Position numbers and translations under genes: made by a program. Positions 1-12,100 of a DNA stretch of 64,000 bases are shown here, piece by piece. The notes below the pieces were generated by a model. The model had not been told where the DNA came from. It saw nothing but the letters and a program-made list of their open reading frames with translations, and ran no database searches. Source of the DNA: Liolophura sinensis (lineage: Eukaryota; Mollusca; Polyplacophora; Chitonida; Chitonidae); NCBI RefSeq assembly GCF_032854445.1, contig NC_088297.1, forward strand, positions 26,963,915 to 27,027,914, in the 5' to 3' direction. Position 1 is the first letter of the stretch, and each line of letters opens with the position of its first letter.

Positions 1-59
1 CAAACAAATAAATAAACAAATTATTCTCTTTGATTTATTCTTGATTACGTTTCACTTAC

Positions 60-194
60 CTAGATACACGCCTCCCTTGTTCCTGATCTGCATGTATATA
101 ATCCCCAGAGTGAGGACGATGACTAAAAGTATGGCACCCACAAGTCCTAACCACCAGAGAGACATTCCGGCAGAGGCGGGCTCCCTGTGCAGAG
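60..194 (-). CDS. Gene A exon: stalk, transmembrane segment and start of tail
   Basis: Acceptor TCATACAG, donor CTAG|GTAAGTG; phase 1 at both ends. A short stalk (LHREPASAG) precedes a hydrophobic run (LGLVGAILLVIVLTLGIIY), then MQIRNKGGVYL with basic residues as a stop-transfer signal. Six of the 44 whole codons differ from gene B, with no synonymous change. Confidence 0.9.
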
Positions 195-3100
195 CTGTAT
201 GACAGATCACGTGATGTATGTTTGTAGCAAATCATTTTCAATCTCACCCTATTCGTAAATGACTACCTTATCACGCATATTTATGTGGAATATTTTTCCG
301 TTGGATTCTCATGGTGAATAATGATGTCATGTCAGAAAGTTGCCTAATTTATAGGGACAGAAAACATAAAAATGAAGTAAGCATAAGTGGAATGCATGGC
401 TTTTAAAAACTATCGGATCCCATGTTTCAATGCATACTCCTCACAGTGAGGGGAATCACGAGAGTATCACTACCACTACTAGACAAGTTTGACCTTTTCA
501 CACACATGAGGTATCAGTCTCACCTGTAATGACCGCGCGTTGACTCATAATCAACATTTATCACTAAAAAGATTTCTGCACAAAATATTCTTATTAGTGG
601 TGGCGTCATGTTTAGCTAGACCAGAAATTTGTTTATCTCATCTGTATGCGCTGTGAGGAGTATGTATGCATGGCGGTTGGAGTTGCTACTGATCCACTTT
701 CTACTAGTTTTATTCTTGTGTGGACTTTCTGGTGATGGCACAATGGTACTCTCACCTTGAATTAAGAGCTCATGCGATTAAGAGTGCGAACAGATATATT
801 ATTTGACAGACAGCATTAGTGTATTGAGGTCAGCACGGGAAGTACAGAGGTGTTCAATCTAAGCTTATGGAAAATGACAGGACTGTAATAGTATCAGTAA
901 TACGCTATGAAACAGGGAATGACGCTGCCTCGACTTTTGTTGTGCATGGCGAAGTAACGGAGGCAGTGATGTCATAGTTAGCTCGCTGCCTCGCTGCCTC
1001 GACTTTTGTTGTGCATGGCGAAGTAACGGAGGCAGTGATGTCATAGTTAGCTCGCTGCCTCGCTGCCTCGACTTTTGTTGTGCATGCCGAAGTAACGGAG
1101 GCAGTGATGTCATAGTTATCTCGCTGCTTCGCTTCGCTATCTAGACATATGGTACTGAGTTTGCGAAATGTCCTGTGCCGGGTTCTACAATAGGGCAGTT
1201 TTTAATAATGAAGTCTACCAATATGACCTATAACGACAACTTACTATATCCAGCTTTCTTTGACGTCACAGTGAATTTGAGTCGCTTGGTTGCGTGGGGA
1301 ACGCCTACAGTCACTTCGCAGACGTACTCTCCCATGATGTTCGAAAACTCACTGGCTTTGAGGTTGCTCGTGTCGATAGTCAGGTGACTAAATCCGTCCT
1401 TTGGATAAACCTGGATCCCGGCGTCAAGGTTGGATGTCTTTAGCTCGGAGTTTGCGTGGTGCCAAATGTATTTCAGGTCATCTTTGTAATCTGGGTCAAC
1501 AGTGGCACTCACGTTGAGATGACCTTTCCCCCCAGGGACTATGTCCACGTGACTGTCTGATGCGTTGATTTGAATGGGCTCTGCATACAATAATAGTAAG
1601 GAGAACAGTGTTTCGAATAAATAAATGAATGCTTGGGGTTTAACGTCGTACCTAACAATTTGTCAGCCATATGACGACGAGGAGTTAGGTGCGTCTGTGT
1701 ATATACGCGTCTTCATATGGCAGGGCGAGTCCATGCCGCCAAAGTGCTGTTGCCACCGAAGTATCATGCCGAAGACGCAAGACAAGACACCCCACCCAGT
1801 GACATTATGCTGACACGGGACAACCAGTCCTGTTTCCTTCCTCTAACCGCTCTGTGCTGAGCGATTAACGAGGCACAAACAAGTACCGACCCAGGTTTGA
1901 TTCTGGGTCCCCGATTTCGAGGCTGACGATCTAACCATTAGGCTACCAGTGTTTCGAACAATTGCTCAAACCAGATGTCTGGTTAACCGAAGCCACTTGA
2001 TGGGTGTAAAAAAATTGTTACTTTACTTGGCAGATGGATGTTTGATTACTTATTATTCGCAAGTCACGTACTGATCCTACAAGATATGTAAAAAAGACGG
2101 TCACGTCTGAAAACATGACGTCAGTACCGTCGATCTCTCGGTAGATTTACACAAGATGGCTGCCTTTGACTTCAATTACGTTACAACAGATCATCTGGAG
2201 AACATTTTGATGACAGATGAGAGAGACAAGAACAAGACTAATATAGAGAGAGACCAAAACACTAAAATAGAACCGATTTTAGGTGAAAAGTTAAGCCTTG
2301 TGAATACAACCAACCGATATGTGACAAGCTGTGCGGCCATCAACAGTCAACTGGTACAAGACGTCCTGTCTAGTCCTCTTCTTTCAACTTTACAAGGCAA
2401 TTTCTGCAAGCATCTTCTTTCAGCTTTTAAAACACAATCTCTTCAAGCATCTTCTTTCAGCTTGTAAAAGACAACTTCTCCAAACATCTTCTTTCAACTT
2501 TTACAAGACAACTTCTAGAAGCATCGTTTTCAATTTTTACAAGACAACTTCCCCAAGCATCGTCTTTCAGCTTTTAAAAGGCGATCTCTCCAAACATCGT
2601 TTTTCAAATTTTACAAGACAACTTCTCCAAACATCGTCTTTCAGCTTTTAAAAGACGATCTCTCCAAACATCGTTTTTCAAATTTTACAACACAACTTCT
2701 CCAAACATCGTCTTTCAGCTTTTAAAAGACGATCTCTCCAAACATCTTCTTTCAACTTTTACAAGACAACTTCTCCAAACATCGTTTTTCAGAATTCTAC
2801 AAGACAACTTCTTCAAACATCGTCTTTCAGCTTTTTACAAGACAACTTCTCCAAACATCTTCTTTCAACTTTTACAAGACAACTTCTCCAAACATCGTTT
2901 TTCAAATTTTACAAGACAACTTCTCCAAACATCGTCTTTCAGCTTTTAAAAGACGATCTCTCCAAACATCTTCTTTCAACTTTTTACAAGACTTCTCCAA
3001 ACATCGTTTTTCAAATTCTACAAGACAACTTCTTCAAACATCGTCTTTCAACTTTTTACAAGACAACTTCCCCAAATATTTTCTTTCAACTTTTACAAGA

Positions 3101-6100
3101 CAACTTCTCCAAACATCTTCTTTCAACTTTTTACAAGACAACTTCTCCAAACATCGTTTTTCAAATTCTACAAGACAACTTCTCCAAACATCGTCTTTCA
3201 ACTTTTTCCAAGACAACTTCTCCAAATATCTTCTTTCAGCTTTTACAAGACAATTTCTCCAAACATCGTTTTTTCAAATTCTACAAGACAACTTCTCCAA
3301 ACATCTTCTTTCAACTTTTTACAAGACAACTTCTCCAAGCATCGTTTTCAATTTTTACAAGACAACTTCCCCAAGCATCGTCTTTCAGCGTTTAAAAGGC
3401 GATCTCTCCAAACATCGTTTTTCAAATTTACAAGACAACTTCTCTAAACATCGTCTTTCAGCTTTTAAGAGACGATCTCTCCAAACATCTTCTTTCAACT
3501 TTTACAAGACAACTTTTCCAAGCATCGTCTTCCAACTTTTACAAGACAACTTCTCCAAGCATCGTCTTCCAGCTTTTAAAAGACGATCTCTCCAAACATC
3601 GTATTTCAAATTTTACAAGACAACTTCTTCAAACATCGTCTTTCAACTTTTTACAATACAACTTCTCCAAACATCTTCTTTCAATTTTTACAAGACAACT
3701 TCCCCAAGCATCGTCTTTCAGCTTTTAAAAGGCGATCTCTCCAAACATAGTTTTTCAAATTGTACAAGACAACTTCTCTAAACATCGTTTTTCAGCTTTT
3801 AAAAGACGATCTCTCCAAACATCATTTTTCAAATTTTACAACACAACTTCTCCAAGCATCGTCTTTCAGCTTTTAAAAAACGATCTCTCCAAACATCTTC
3901 TTTCAACTTTTACAAGACAACTTCTCCAAACATCGTTTTTCAAATTCTACAAGACAACTTCTTCAAACATCGTCTTTCACCTTTTTACAAGAAAACTTCT
4001 CCAAATATCTTCTTTCAACTTTTACAAGACAACTTCTCCAAACATCGTCTTTCAGCTTTTAAAAGACGATCTCTCCAAACATCTTCTTTCAACTTTTTAC
4101 AAGACTTCTCCAAACATCGTTTTTCAAATTCTACAAGACAGCTTCTTCAAACATCGTCTTTTAACTTTTCACAAGACAACTTCTAAAAATATTTTCTTTC
4201 AACTTTTACAAGACAATTTCTCCAAACATCTTCTTTCAACTTTTTACAAGACAACTTCTCCAAACATCGTTTTTCAAATCCCACAAGACAACTTCTCCAA
4301 ACATCGTCTTTCAACTTTTTACAAGGCAACTTCTCCAATTATCTTCTTTCAGCTTTTAAAAGACAACTTCTCCAAACATCGTTTTTCAAATTCTACAAGG
4401 CAACTTCTTCAAACATTTTCTTTCAACTTTTTACAAGACAACTTCCCCAAGCATCGTCTTTCAGCTTTTACAAGACAACTTCTCCAAACATATTCTTTCA
4501 ACTTTTTACAAGACAACTTCTCCAAACATCGTTTTTCAAATCCCACAAGACAACTTCTCCAAACATCGTCTTTCAACTTTTTACAAGGCAACTTCTCCAA
4601 ATATCTTCTTTCAGCTTTTACAAGACAACTTCTCCAAACATCGTTTTTCAAATTCTACAAGACAACTTCTTCAAACATCTTCTTTCAACTTTTTACAAGA
4701 CAACTTCCCCAAGCATCGTCTTTCAGCTTTTAAAAGGCGATCTCTCCAAACATCGTTTTTCAAATTTTACAAGACAACTTCTCTAAACATCGTCTTTCAG
4801 CTTTTAAGAGACGATCTCTCCAAACATCTTCTTTCAACTTTTTACAAGACAACTTCTCCAAATATCTTCTTTCAACTTTTACAAGACAACTTCTCCAAGC
4901 ATCGTCTTTCCACTTTAAAAAAAACTTCTCCTAACATCTTTCAACCTATCAGGACAATTAGTACAAGACAGTTACCCGTAGATGTTCAGCCAACTTGTTC
5001 AAGAGAACTTTTTCGTAGGCTTACAGAACAACTTCTTCCAAACATTCCAGACAACTAAATCAAGAAACAAGGAAACCGGACAAAGGCCCATGAATATCAA
5101 TGGCCGTCCGCAGGTTGCTGCAAGACCTTCCCACATACGTCCGGAGAGGAGGCCAGCAAGAGGAAGACTATGTAAAACTGTGCTGGCTGTGTCTTAGTAG
5201 ATATTTACTGGGTTATACAGATGACGCTTGTTACTTGACTCTCACTCACCAATCACCGTTAAGGTGGCGTCGCTGACATGCGTCCTATTGTCTTTTGTCA
5301 CGTGACACTGTATACTGAAGGTGTCTCTTGGTTTCTGGACGTTATTCACAACTAGTGTGTCCCTGTACTCGTAGATTCTTTTGTCCTCTGTAAAAAGAAA
5401 GTACAGGTAGAAAGCAATGTAATATATAGAAGATATTGCACAGTGATGGTTGAAAATCCTAAATATTTTTCGTCTGAGAGGTGAAAATAATAACCCACGA
5501 GACACGAAGCGTCGATTGGGTTATCACTTCCACCTTTCACAAGACAAATATTTTTGATGTTCAACATCCACTGTGCAACATTCTATTTATTATTTATATT
5601 TTGACAATATGTAGGCCTTCACAGACTTGTGTATATAACGTGACGTCGCACATGGCGTCTTGTTTGACATCGTGTCTTATTGCGTGACGTAAGAAAAGCT
5701 CAAATCGACTGAACTTGTGTTATGGCGTCATTAAGGTAAGCACGAATTGGAACGTCATAAAACACAATGTTTCTTTGTGACCTCAGGGCGTCTGGGTGTG
5801 TAATAACAAAAGTGATATCTAACTATAGCTAGTGAGATATCACTTTTATCACTGAAGGACATTCTGACATTTCACCTATATATAAATAATAAATGATGCT
5901 AACTCACGTAACTCACCATGCATATTCTGAATATGGGTTATTTTTCCTGTCAAAAATAATGTTTTTATTCAAATAAGCACAACTGAAAAACGTTTCCACC
6001 AAAGGAAGACCAGCTCACTTTTTGTACAAACCTACTGCTATATGTATGCTGCAGCATTAAATTAACATTGGGCATCTGGATGCTGCTTCACTTAGCACTC

Positions 6101-9100
6101 CATCAATGCCAACTTAAGTAGGCGAATCACAAGCTCGTGCTACTTCAGTTTTACTTAATACTGGTGCCAGCATTCACGTCATAACAACGACGATTATCAG
6201 ATTCCGTGTCGAGTTTAACATCAACCTCGAACATGTGAGGATCTCACACGTGATAACGTCATCACGTATTCTCTTGGGAAATGGTCAAATTCTTGCTCAA
6301 ACATGATATCAAATAGTGAACACCAGCATATGGCATGAACTCGACACAATGTCTGGTTAACCTCCCATCGAATCGCATCGGAGTATTGGCCCTTGTATTG
6401 TCCAACCCATTCAGCACCACCTCATCAGCTAGTTTTACACAAAATTAAATTGGCCTACACAGATAAATTTAAGCGATTGTACAAAGGTCTTACATGTACA
6501 ATCTAGACCAGTGACGTCTTATTAATTGCAACTGACATCAATTGACTTCAATGCATTTTATTTATTTATTTGATTGGTGTTTTGCGCCTTATTAAAAAAT
6601 ATTTTACTTATGCGACGGCGGTCAGGATTATAGTGGGTGGAAACCGGGCAGAGCCCGGGGGAAACCCACGACCATCCGCAGGTTGCTCAAAGCATTTTAA
6701 ATTGGATACCGTTTAGGCATTTACATGAATAGTAAGAGTAAAATTCTGATGAAAACTGACAAGACACGAAATTTCACCAGTATCATGCCAATCATCATAC
6801 TGTCATCTCTTCTCAGATTTTCGGTTTCCTCCCACTATAATGCTGGCCGTAGTCGTATATCTAAAGTATTCTAGAGTACTGTGTAAAACACCAGTCAAAT
6901 AAATAAATAAATAAATTCTCTGATTTTACTCTCTATCCTGCAAATCTTTTATTATATTACATAGCAATAAATTTACGATCCTCACCTCCAACGGGTTTGT
7001 TATTAATGAACCATGCAATGTCGGCATCAGCCTCGTTCACAGCACACTGGAACTCCTGAGTGCTCCCCTCCGGCAGTACCATCATCATTGGATAGATATG
7101 TGAAATCAGCTCCTCTAAAAAATCAGAGATAATGCTACATCCGTTATATCATACTACATTTACAGTGCATGCGCCGCTCTATCTACGCTCACTTTACATC
7201 ACTGCCATCACAAGACAAGCTTGACCTTTGGAGCATGTGAGGCATACAAAGGCTTGTTTACGATACGCGGCACTATTTAATCAGCATTGAGCAAAAAAAA
7301 AGTTGTTTCAGGTGTTGATTAGAATCATGATGTCCATACTGAGAATAGAGTAGAGTGTTGTGGGAAACATTCATTGTTATGGTTACAGCCTTACTTGTTC
7401 CTACAAGATTCAACCATACAATGAGTTTCTTATAGAAATGTCCACAATTCGGTAGTCCTGTATGGTCGAGCTTTCTGACCACGAGGCTGAGATCGTGTAT
7501 TTGAATCCAGTTCTTATTTACTGGATTGCAGCCTTACGTCAGTAGAATTGTCTGGTACTGAGCTAAGGGTGGTGCTTGTGGTAGTTCTCTGCCTGGTGTT
7601 CTGCGCCAACGTGAACCCGACCAGCGACATGCAGTTGAAATATATAAATATAAGTATTTTCTGGGGCCTCCGTGGCCTAGTTGTTGGCGTGCTAGTGCAA
7701 CACAATGGCAAGGGGCCTCTCAGTACTGCGACGGCTGTGAGTTCAAGTCCATCTCATGGTTTCTCAGCAACCTACAGATGGTCGTGGGTTTCCCCAACCA
7801 TAATGCTGTTTGCCGTCGTCGTATAAGTGAAATTGTCTTGAGTACAGAGTGAAACACCAATCAAATAAATAAGTAAATAGTTTGTTTGGGTGTCGATCTG
7901 AGCTCTGTTTCATTATTCCCAGCTTGTTCAGACCCATACTCTTCCATTCAATAACCTGGAATTCGGTCTTTTCGAGTAGTATTTCAAACAAAAGTTGTAT
8001 GTCAAACAAAAACATATTTCCTTCAGTCAATCCTACGGTGGTTCTGACTTCATAACCAGGAACAGTATAGACTGTAAATTCACAATTGTATACAAACCTA
8101 CGAGACGGTCGCACTCGCAATCGTCCGGAAAAAGATTCTTTAGGGGGCTTACTGATTTTTGCTATTATAATTAAGAGAACGAAATATAAGCAACTGTTGT
8201 GAAAAAAGATGATCTTAGTTCTCTGAAGAGCAGTCGAATCAAGTGATTTGAAAATGGCGGTTTGTGAAGTTCGGCTGTGCCTGAGTGAAGTTTTGGTTGT
8301 ACTGCTACAGCATATCACGTGGCGGAACCTTTTTTGTCGCGTACATTGAGGACTGCGCAGGCAAAATGGTCATTCTCCAGGTTTGTCTGAGTAACGATCC
8401 AGAGCGGTCGATTTGGAGGTAAGCTGGGAACATGGCAAACCGATTTCAGAGCTAGTTTGGATGGAGCATCTGGACAGAGCGTTTTCGTGAGTCAGGACTA
8501 TCAATAGGGGGAGTTTCGAGTTGGAACTCTTTTGTCGTCAAAGGTAAAAACAGTCCCACTGTGTCATGTGGCTTGTAAAAAATATTAGGCATTATTTGTT
8601 GACATTAATTTTCCGTTCACCTGTCTCGCCCCTTTCTCGAGGCACAAATGACACGTCTTTCCTTTAGTAACTTCACATACGGTCAGATTCTCATTTTTCT
8701 CCACCATTGTTCTACTCTAAATTACTTTTTCTGACACTTTTTTCAGACGCCCATGTTATGGTGAATATTATCAGAAATTACGCTAAGCCTTCAGAACACA
8801 AAACCCTTATATGGACATAGGAGAGGCACACTACACTTACCAGTGACGGTCACCTGAATCGTCTGCTTGACCTCACCCCCGGAATTCTTCGCCTTACAGG
8901 CGTATATTCCCTCGTCAGTTTTTTTGACCTTCCGCACTGACAATGAGTACAGCGACCTGTCCACCTTATGTCTGTTACTGAGGCTGCCACCAGGGGGAAT
9001 CCACGTCACTTCCGGTTGAGGGCTATGAACGTAGTAAAGATTTTTTCACGGGTACTGGCCGGATTGTTATCACGAATAGATTTGTTTGATGGATTTTAGT

Positions 9101-12100
9101 GATTTGTTGACGCTTAATACTATAATGCCCAGTTAAGCCCACTTAAGCATGCATCACAGAGGCTTTATTACCATTCTACAGTTAAAAGTTTACTGTGCTA
9201 TGTCTTTTCACTAATTTACCCCCAAATATTTTCACGCTGAGCATTGCAGTTAACTTGAAAAAAGTCGTCAAAATCAGTGCCAGCATACATTGAATTGACA
9301 GGAAGTGATGTCCCTTTACCTCTGCATGAGATTTCTGTGCATTCGAGACCACGCGCCTTTCTACGTAAACAAGACTCGTGTATATATGGGCGCCATCAGC
9401 GTGGTGATTTCCCTCGAAAATTTGGGGATAATGATTGATGGGCTAGTAACAGATATTTAATAAATGTTTTCAGATTCATTGAGTCTAAATCTGTACCGGG
9501 GCCTCCGTGGCTCAGTTGATACGGGGGCAGTAGATACATTTGTATTTTAGAATGGTTTCTATGAGGCAACAATAAACACGGAACTGAGGGCGTCATACTA
9601 CTAGTTGGCTGTCTCCTGCCCAAACTCCGGTATTCACACTGACTGCAGAAACCGGTCAAAAAAGAAAAGTAATACCGTGTCTTAACTGCGGAATGTATTG
9701 TACTTACAGGCCATCCGCAATGCACTGAAGCTCTAGCCAGTCCCCGGCATTAAGTGTAGCGCTTTCAGTGTAATACACAAGACTTGGCGAACGCGGCTGT
9801 GGCTTTTCGCCTGGAAACACAAATGGCATTTCATTTTTCTGTCATGAATATCACCAAGGTATAGCTACATATTGAGCAATCAACATTTTACGGTTTTCTA
9901 TTGGTTAGAGCGTGTCAGTTTATTTGTCACACGGATAGTAAAGGTGTTTTGAAACCTTGATAAGCCATATCCACAAAAAAAGGGATATGTTATTCATGAT
10001 TTTGGTAGCGTATAACAAAGACCTTAACAGTTATTATTCTTCTCTGGATGTAATCCGTCAATGTCACTAATCAAATCAGAAAATTTATTAAATCCTGTCG
10101 TGTGAAAAAAACTACGTTGATGTCAAGAAATTTGCAGGTGTAAACAACCAGCCCTTGAATACTTGAAAGTCATAGGAAACACTAAAATGAAGTATGTATA
10201 GATGAACGACCATCAACAACTGCCCAGGAAACTAGCTGGATTTATGTGTTCTTTTTTTAGAATTTGTTTAACCTAGTAAAGTGCATTTGAATATTCTATT
10301 CTGACGTCACGTAAGGATTTTTACTACATAACACACATTACACTGCTACCTCTCATCATTCAAAATGCATATACATATAGATCTGTGAATACATTCGCCG
10401 ATTTGACCTTGGAACGGATTATATCAGGTAAAACTTATAAATGTATAAACGTAAATGACACCTTTTGGGTCACAACAGATCTTTCAACACAATTTTACAC
10501 TCTTAGAAAGATCATAAGAAAAAATAAATCCAACTATTTTCCTGGACTGTTTTTAATGTTCTTTTATCTGATATATACTTCGTTTTAAAGTGGCCATTGC
10601 GTTGAAAGCGACAATCTTGTTGACTGATTGATTGATTGATTTATAGATGAAGTAAGGGGATACCTGATTTCACTGTCAGCTTAGTAGGGCTGCCGTACAC
10701 TCGGGCTCGACTCTCAGCGTTAAACACGGAGCAGTTGTACATGGCGTTGTCCTTCGCCGAGTCATTCACAGTGAGCGGTAAAAAGTGAAGATTACCTGTC
10801 AACAGGAGATGTCAAGTCAGGTGATTGCTTACCTTTAATTGCATTTTCGCAATTGGTTACTTTATATATTGGAATTTGTATGCATTTACGCAGAGAAATT
10901 TTTGCATCGATTTCATTATTGCCTTTTTTTAACATAACGTGTAGATTATTTCAAACTATTGAATAGATGAACATAAATTCATGTAAATGTGTTGCGCTAT
11001 TTTGAACATTCGGTACGGCAGGTGTTTAAACGTTTATAACCCATGACTTGATGGCACCAAAATTGGCGTCAGAAAACAAAAACGCATTTTGAGACTTAAT
11101 TTCTTTACTAAGAAATGCATCTGTGTGTGGTGTCTAGATCCAAAGTGTACAAAGAGTGACCAGTAGTGGTAAGGCAAATACCATGGAAAACTTGTATACT
11201 GCTTCCAAGCAGTCTGTACACACGATTTTTATTGTCTGCTTCAGAATAAATTTGTTCCATACCCTCTTCACGGCAAACCATTCGAATCTATGCATTCTAT
11301 GCTCTGTCGATACCAGGTATTCTGATACGAGAGAAAATTAACGAAATCCGTGCAAGTCTATGAGCTCTTCGTTCCAGCAGAAACAAGTCATCTGTATAGC
11401 TTGTTTCTTTCAGAAACAGGCTTTTTTGGTTGGAAACAAAAACAAGACTGCATGTTCCCAAGGTTGGCATTTTCTAAAAGAATATAAGTTAGTTATTAGA
11501 GGGGAAATATGGAAAATTCAGTTTGAACTGCATAAAATGTGACTAAATGTCTGTACCCCGTCTCTATATCCGTCATTGTGGGACAGTTACAAATGAGCGA
11601 TCAAGTTTGAATGTCGCGCTGTTTTGTCCACTTAGCACCATTTTGCTGTTGATTTTGCCATTTCTCTGAACTCAAACATTGTGTGTAATTTCAGTGTGGT
11701 AAGATACAGGCGAAGTTTTGAAAAGCAATCTGTTTATCAGTCTATGTTAAATTGCTTTTGTTTCTCTTGCTAAAAAGCAGTTGAGCATTCAGTGTAAAAT
11801 AACCTGATAATTGTAATTGTATTCCATTTCATCTCAGTTTTGGTAGCGTTATGGACAGAAATTCTTCTGATAGAACTCATTATGCAAGCTATTCTTTTTT
11901 TTTTTTTTTTTTTTTTGATTGGTGTTTTACGCCGTACTCAAGAATATTTCACTTACACGACGGCGGCCAGCATTATGGTGGGTGGAAACCGGGCAGAGCC
12001 CCGGGGAAACCCACGACCATCCGCAGGTTGCTGTCAGACCTTCCCACGTACTGCCGGAGAGGAAGGCAGCATGAGCTGGTCTTGAACTCACAGCGACCGC

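Noticed and set aside
1860..1950. A tRNA gene
   Set aside because: The A- and B-box-like motifs belong to the head of a SINE; no cloverleaf could be drawn.
2331..4651. Coding frames inside the 37-bp array, such as EKLSCKKLKEDVWRSCLV repeats
   Set aside because: Produced by the tandem units; unit lengths of 37 and 38 do not preserve a frame and stops interrupt other stretches.
7764..8318. 184-codon minus-strand frame as a complete gene
   Set aside because: Its C-terminal part is antisense SINE, and there is no promoter, splice structure or domain; only a shorter remnant is kept as a tentative feature.
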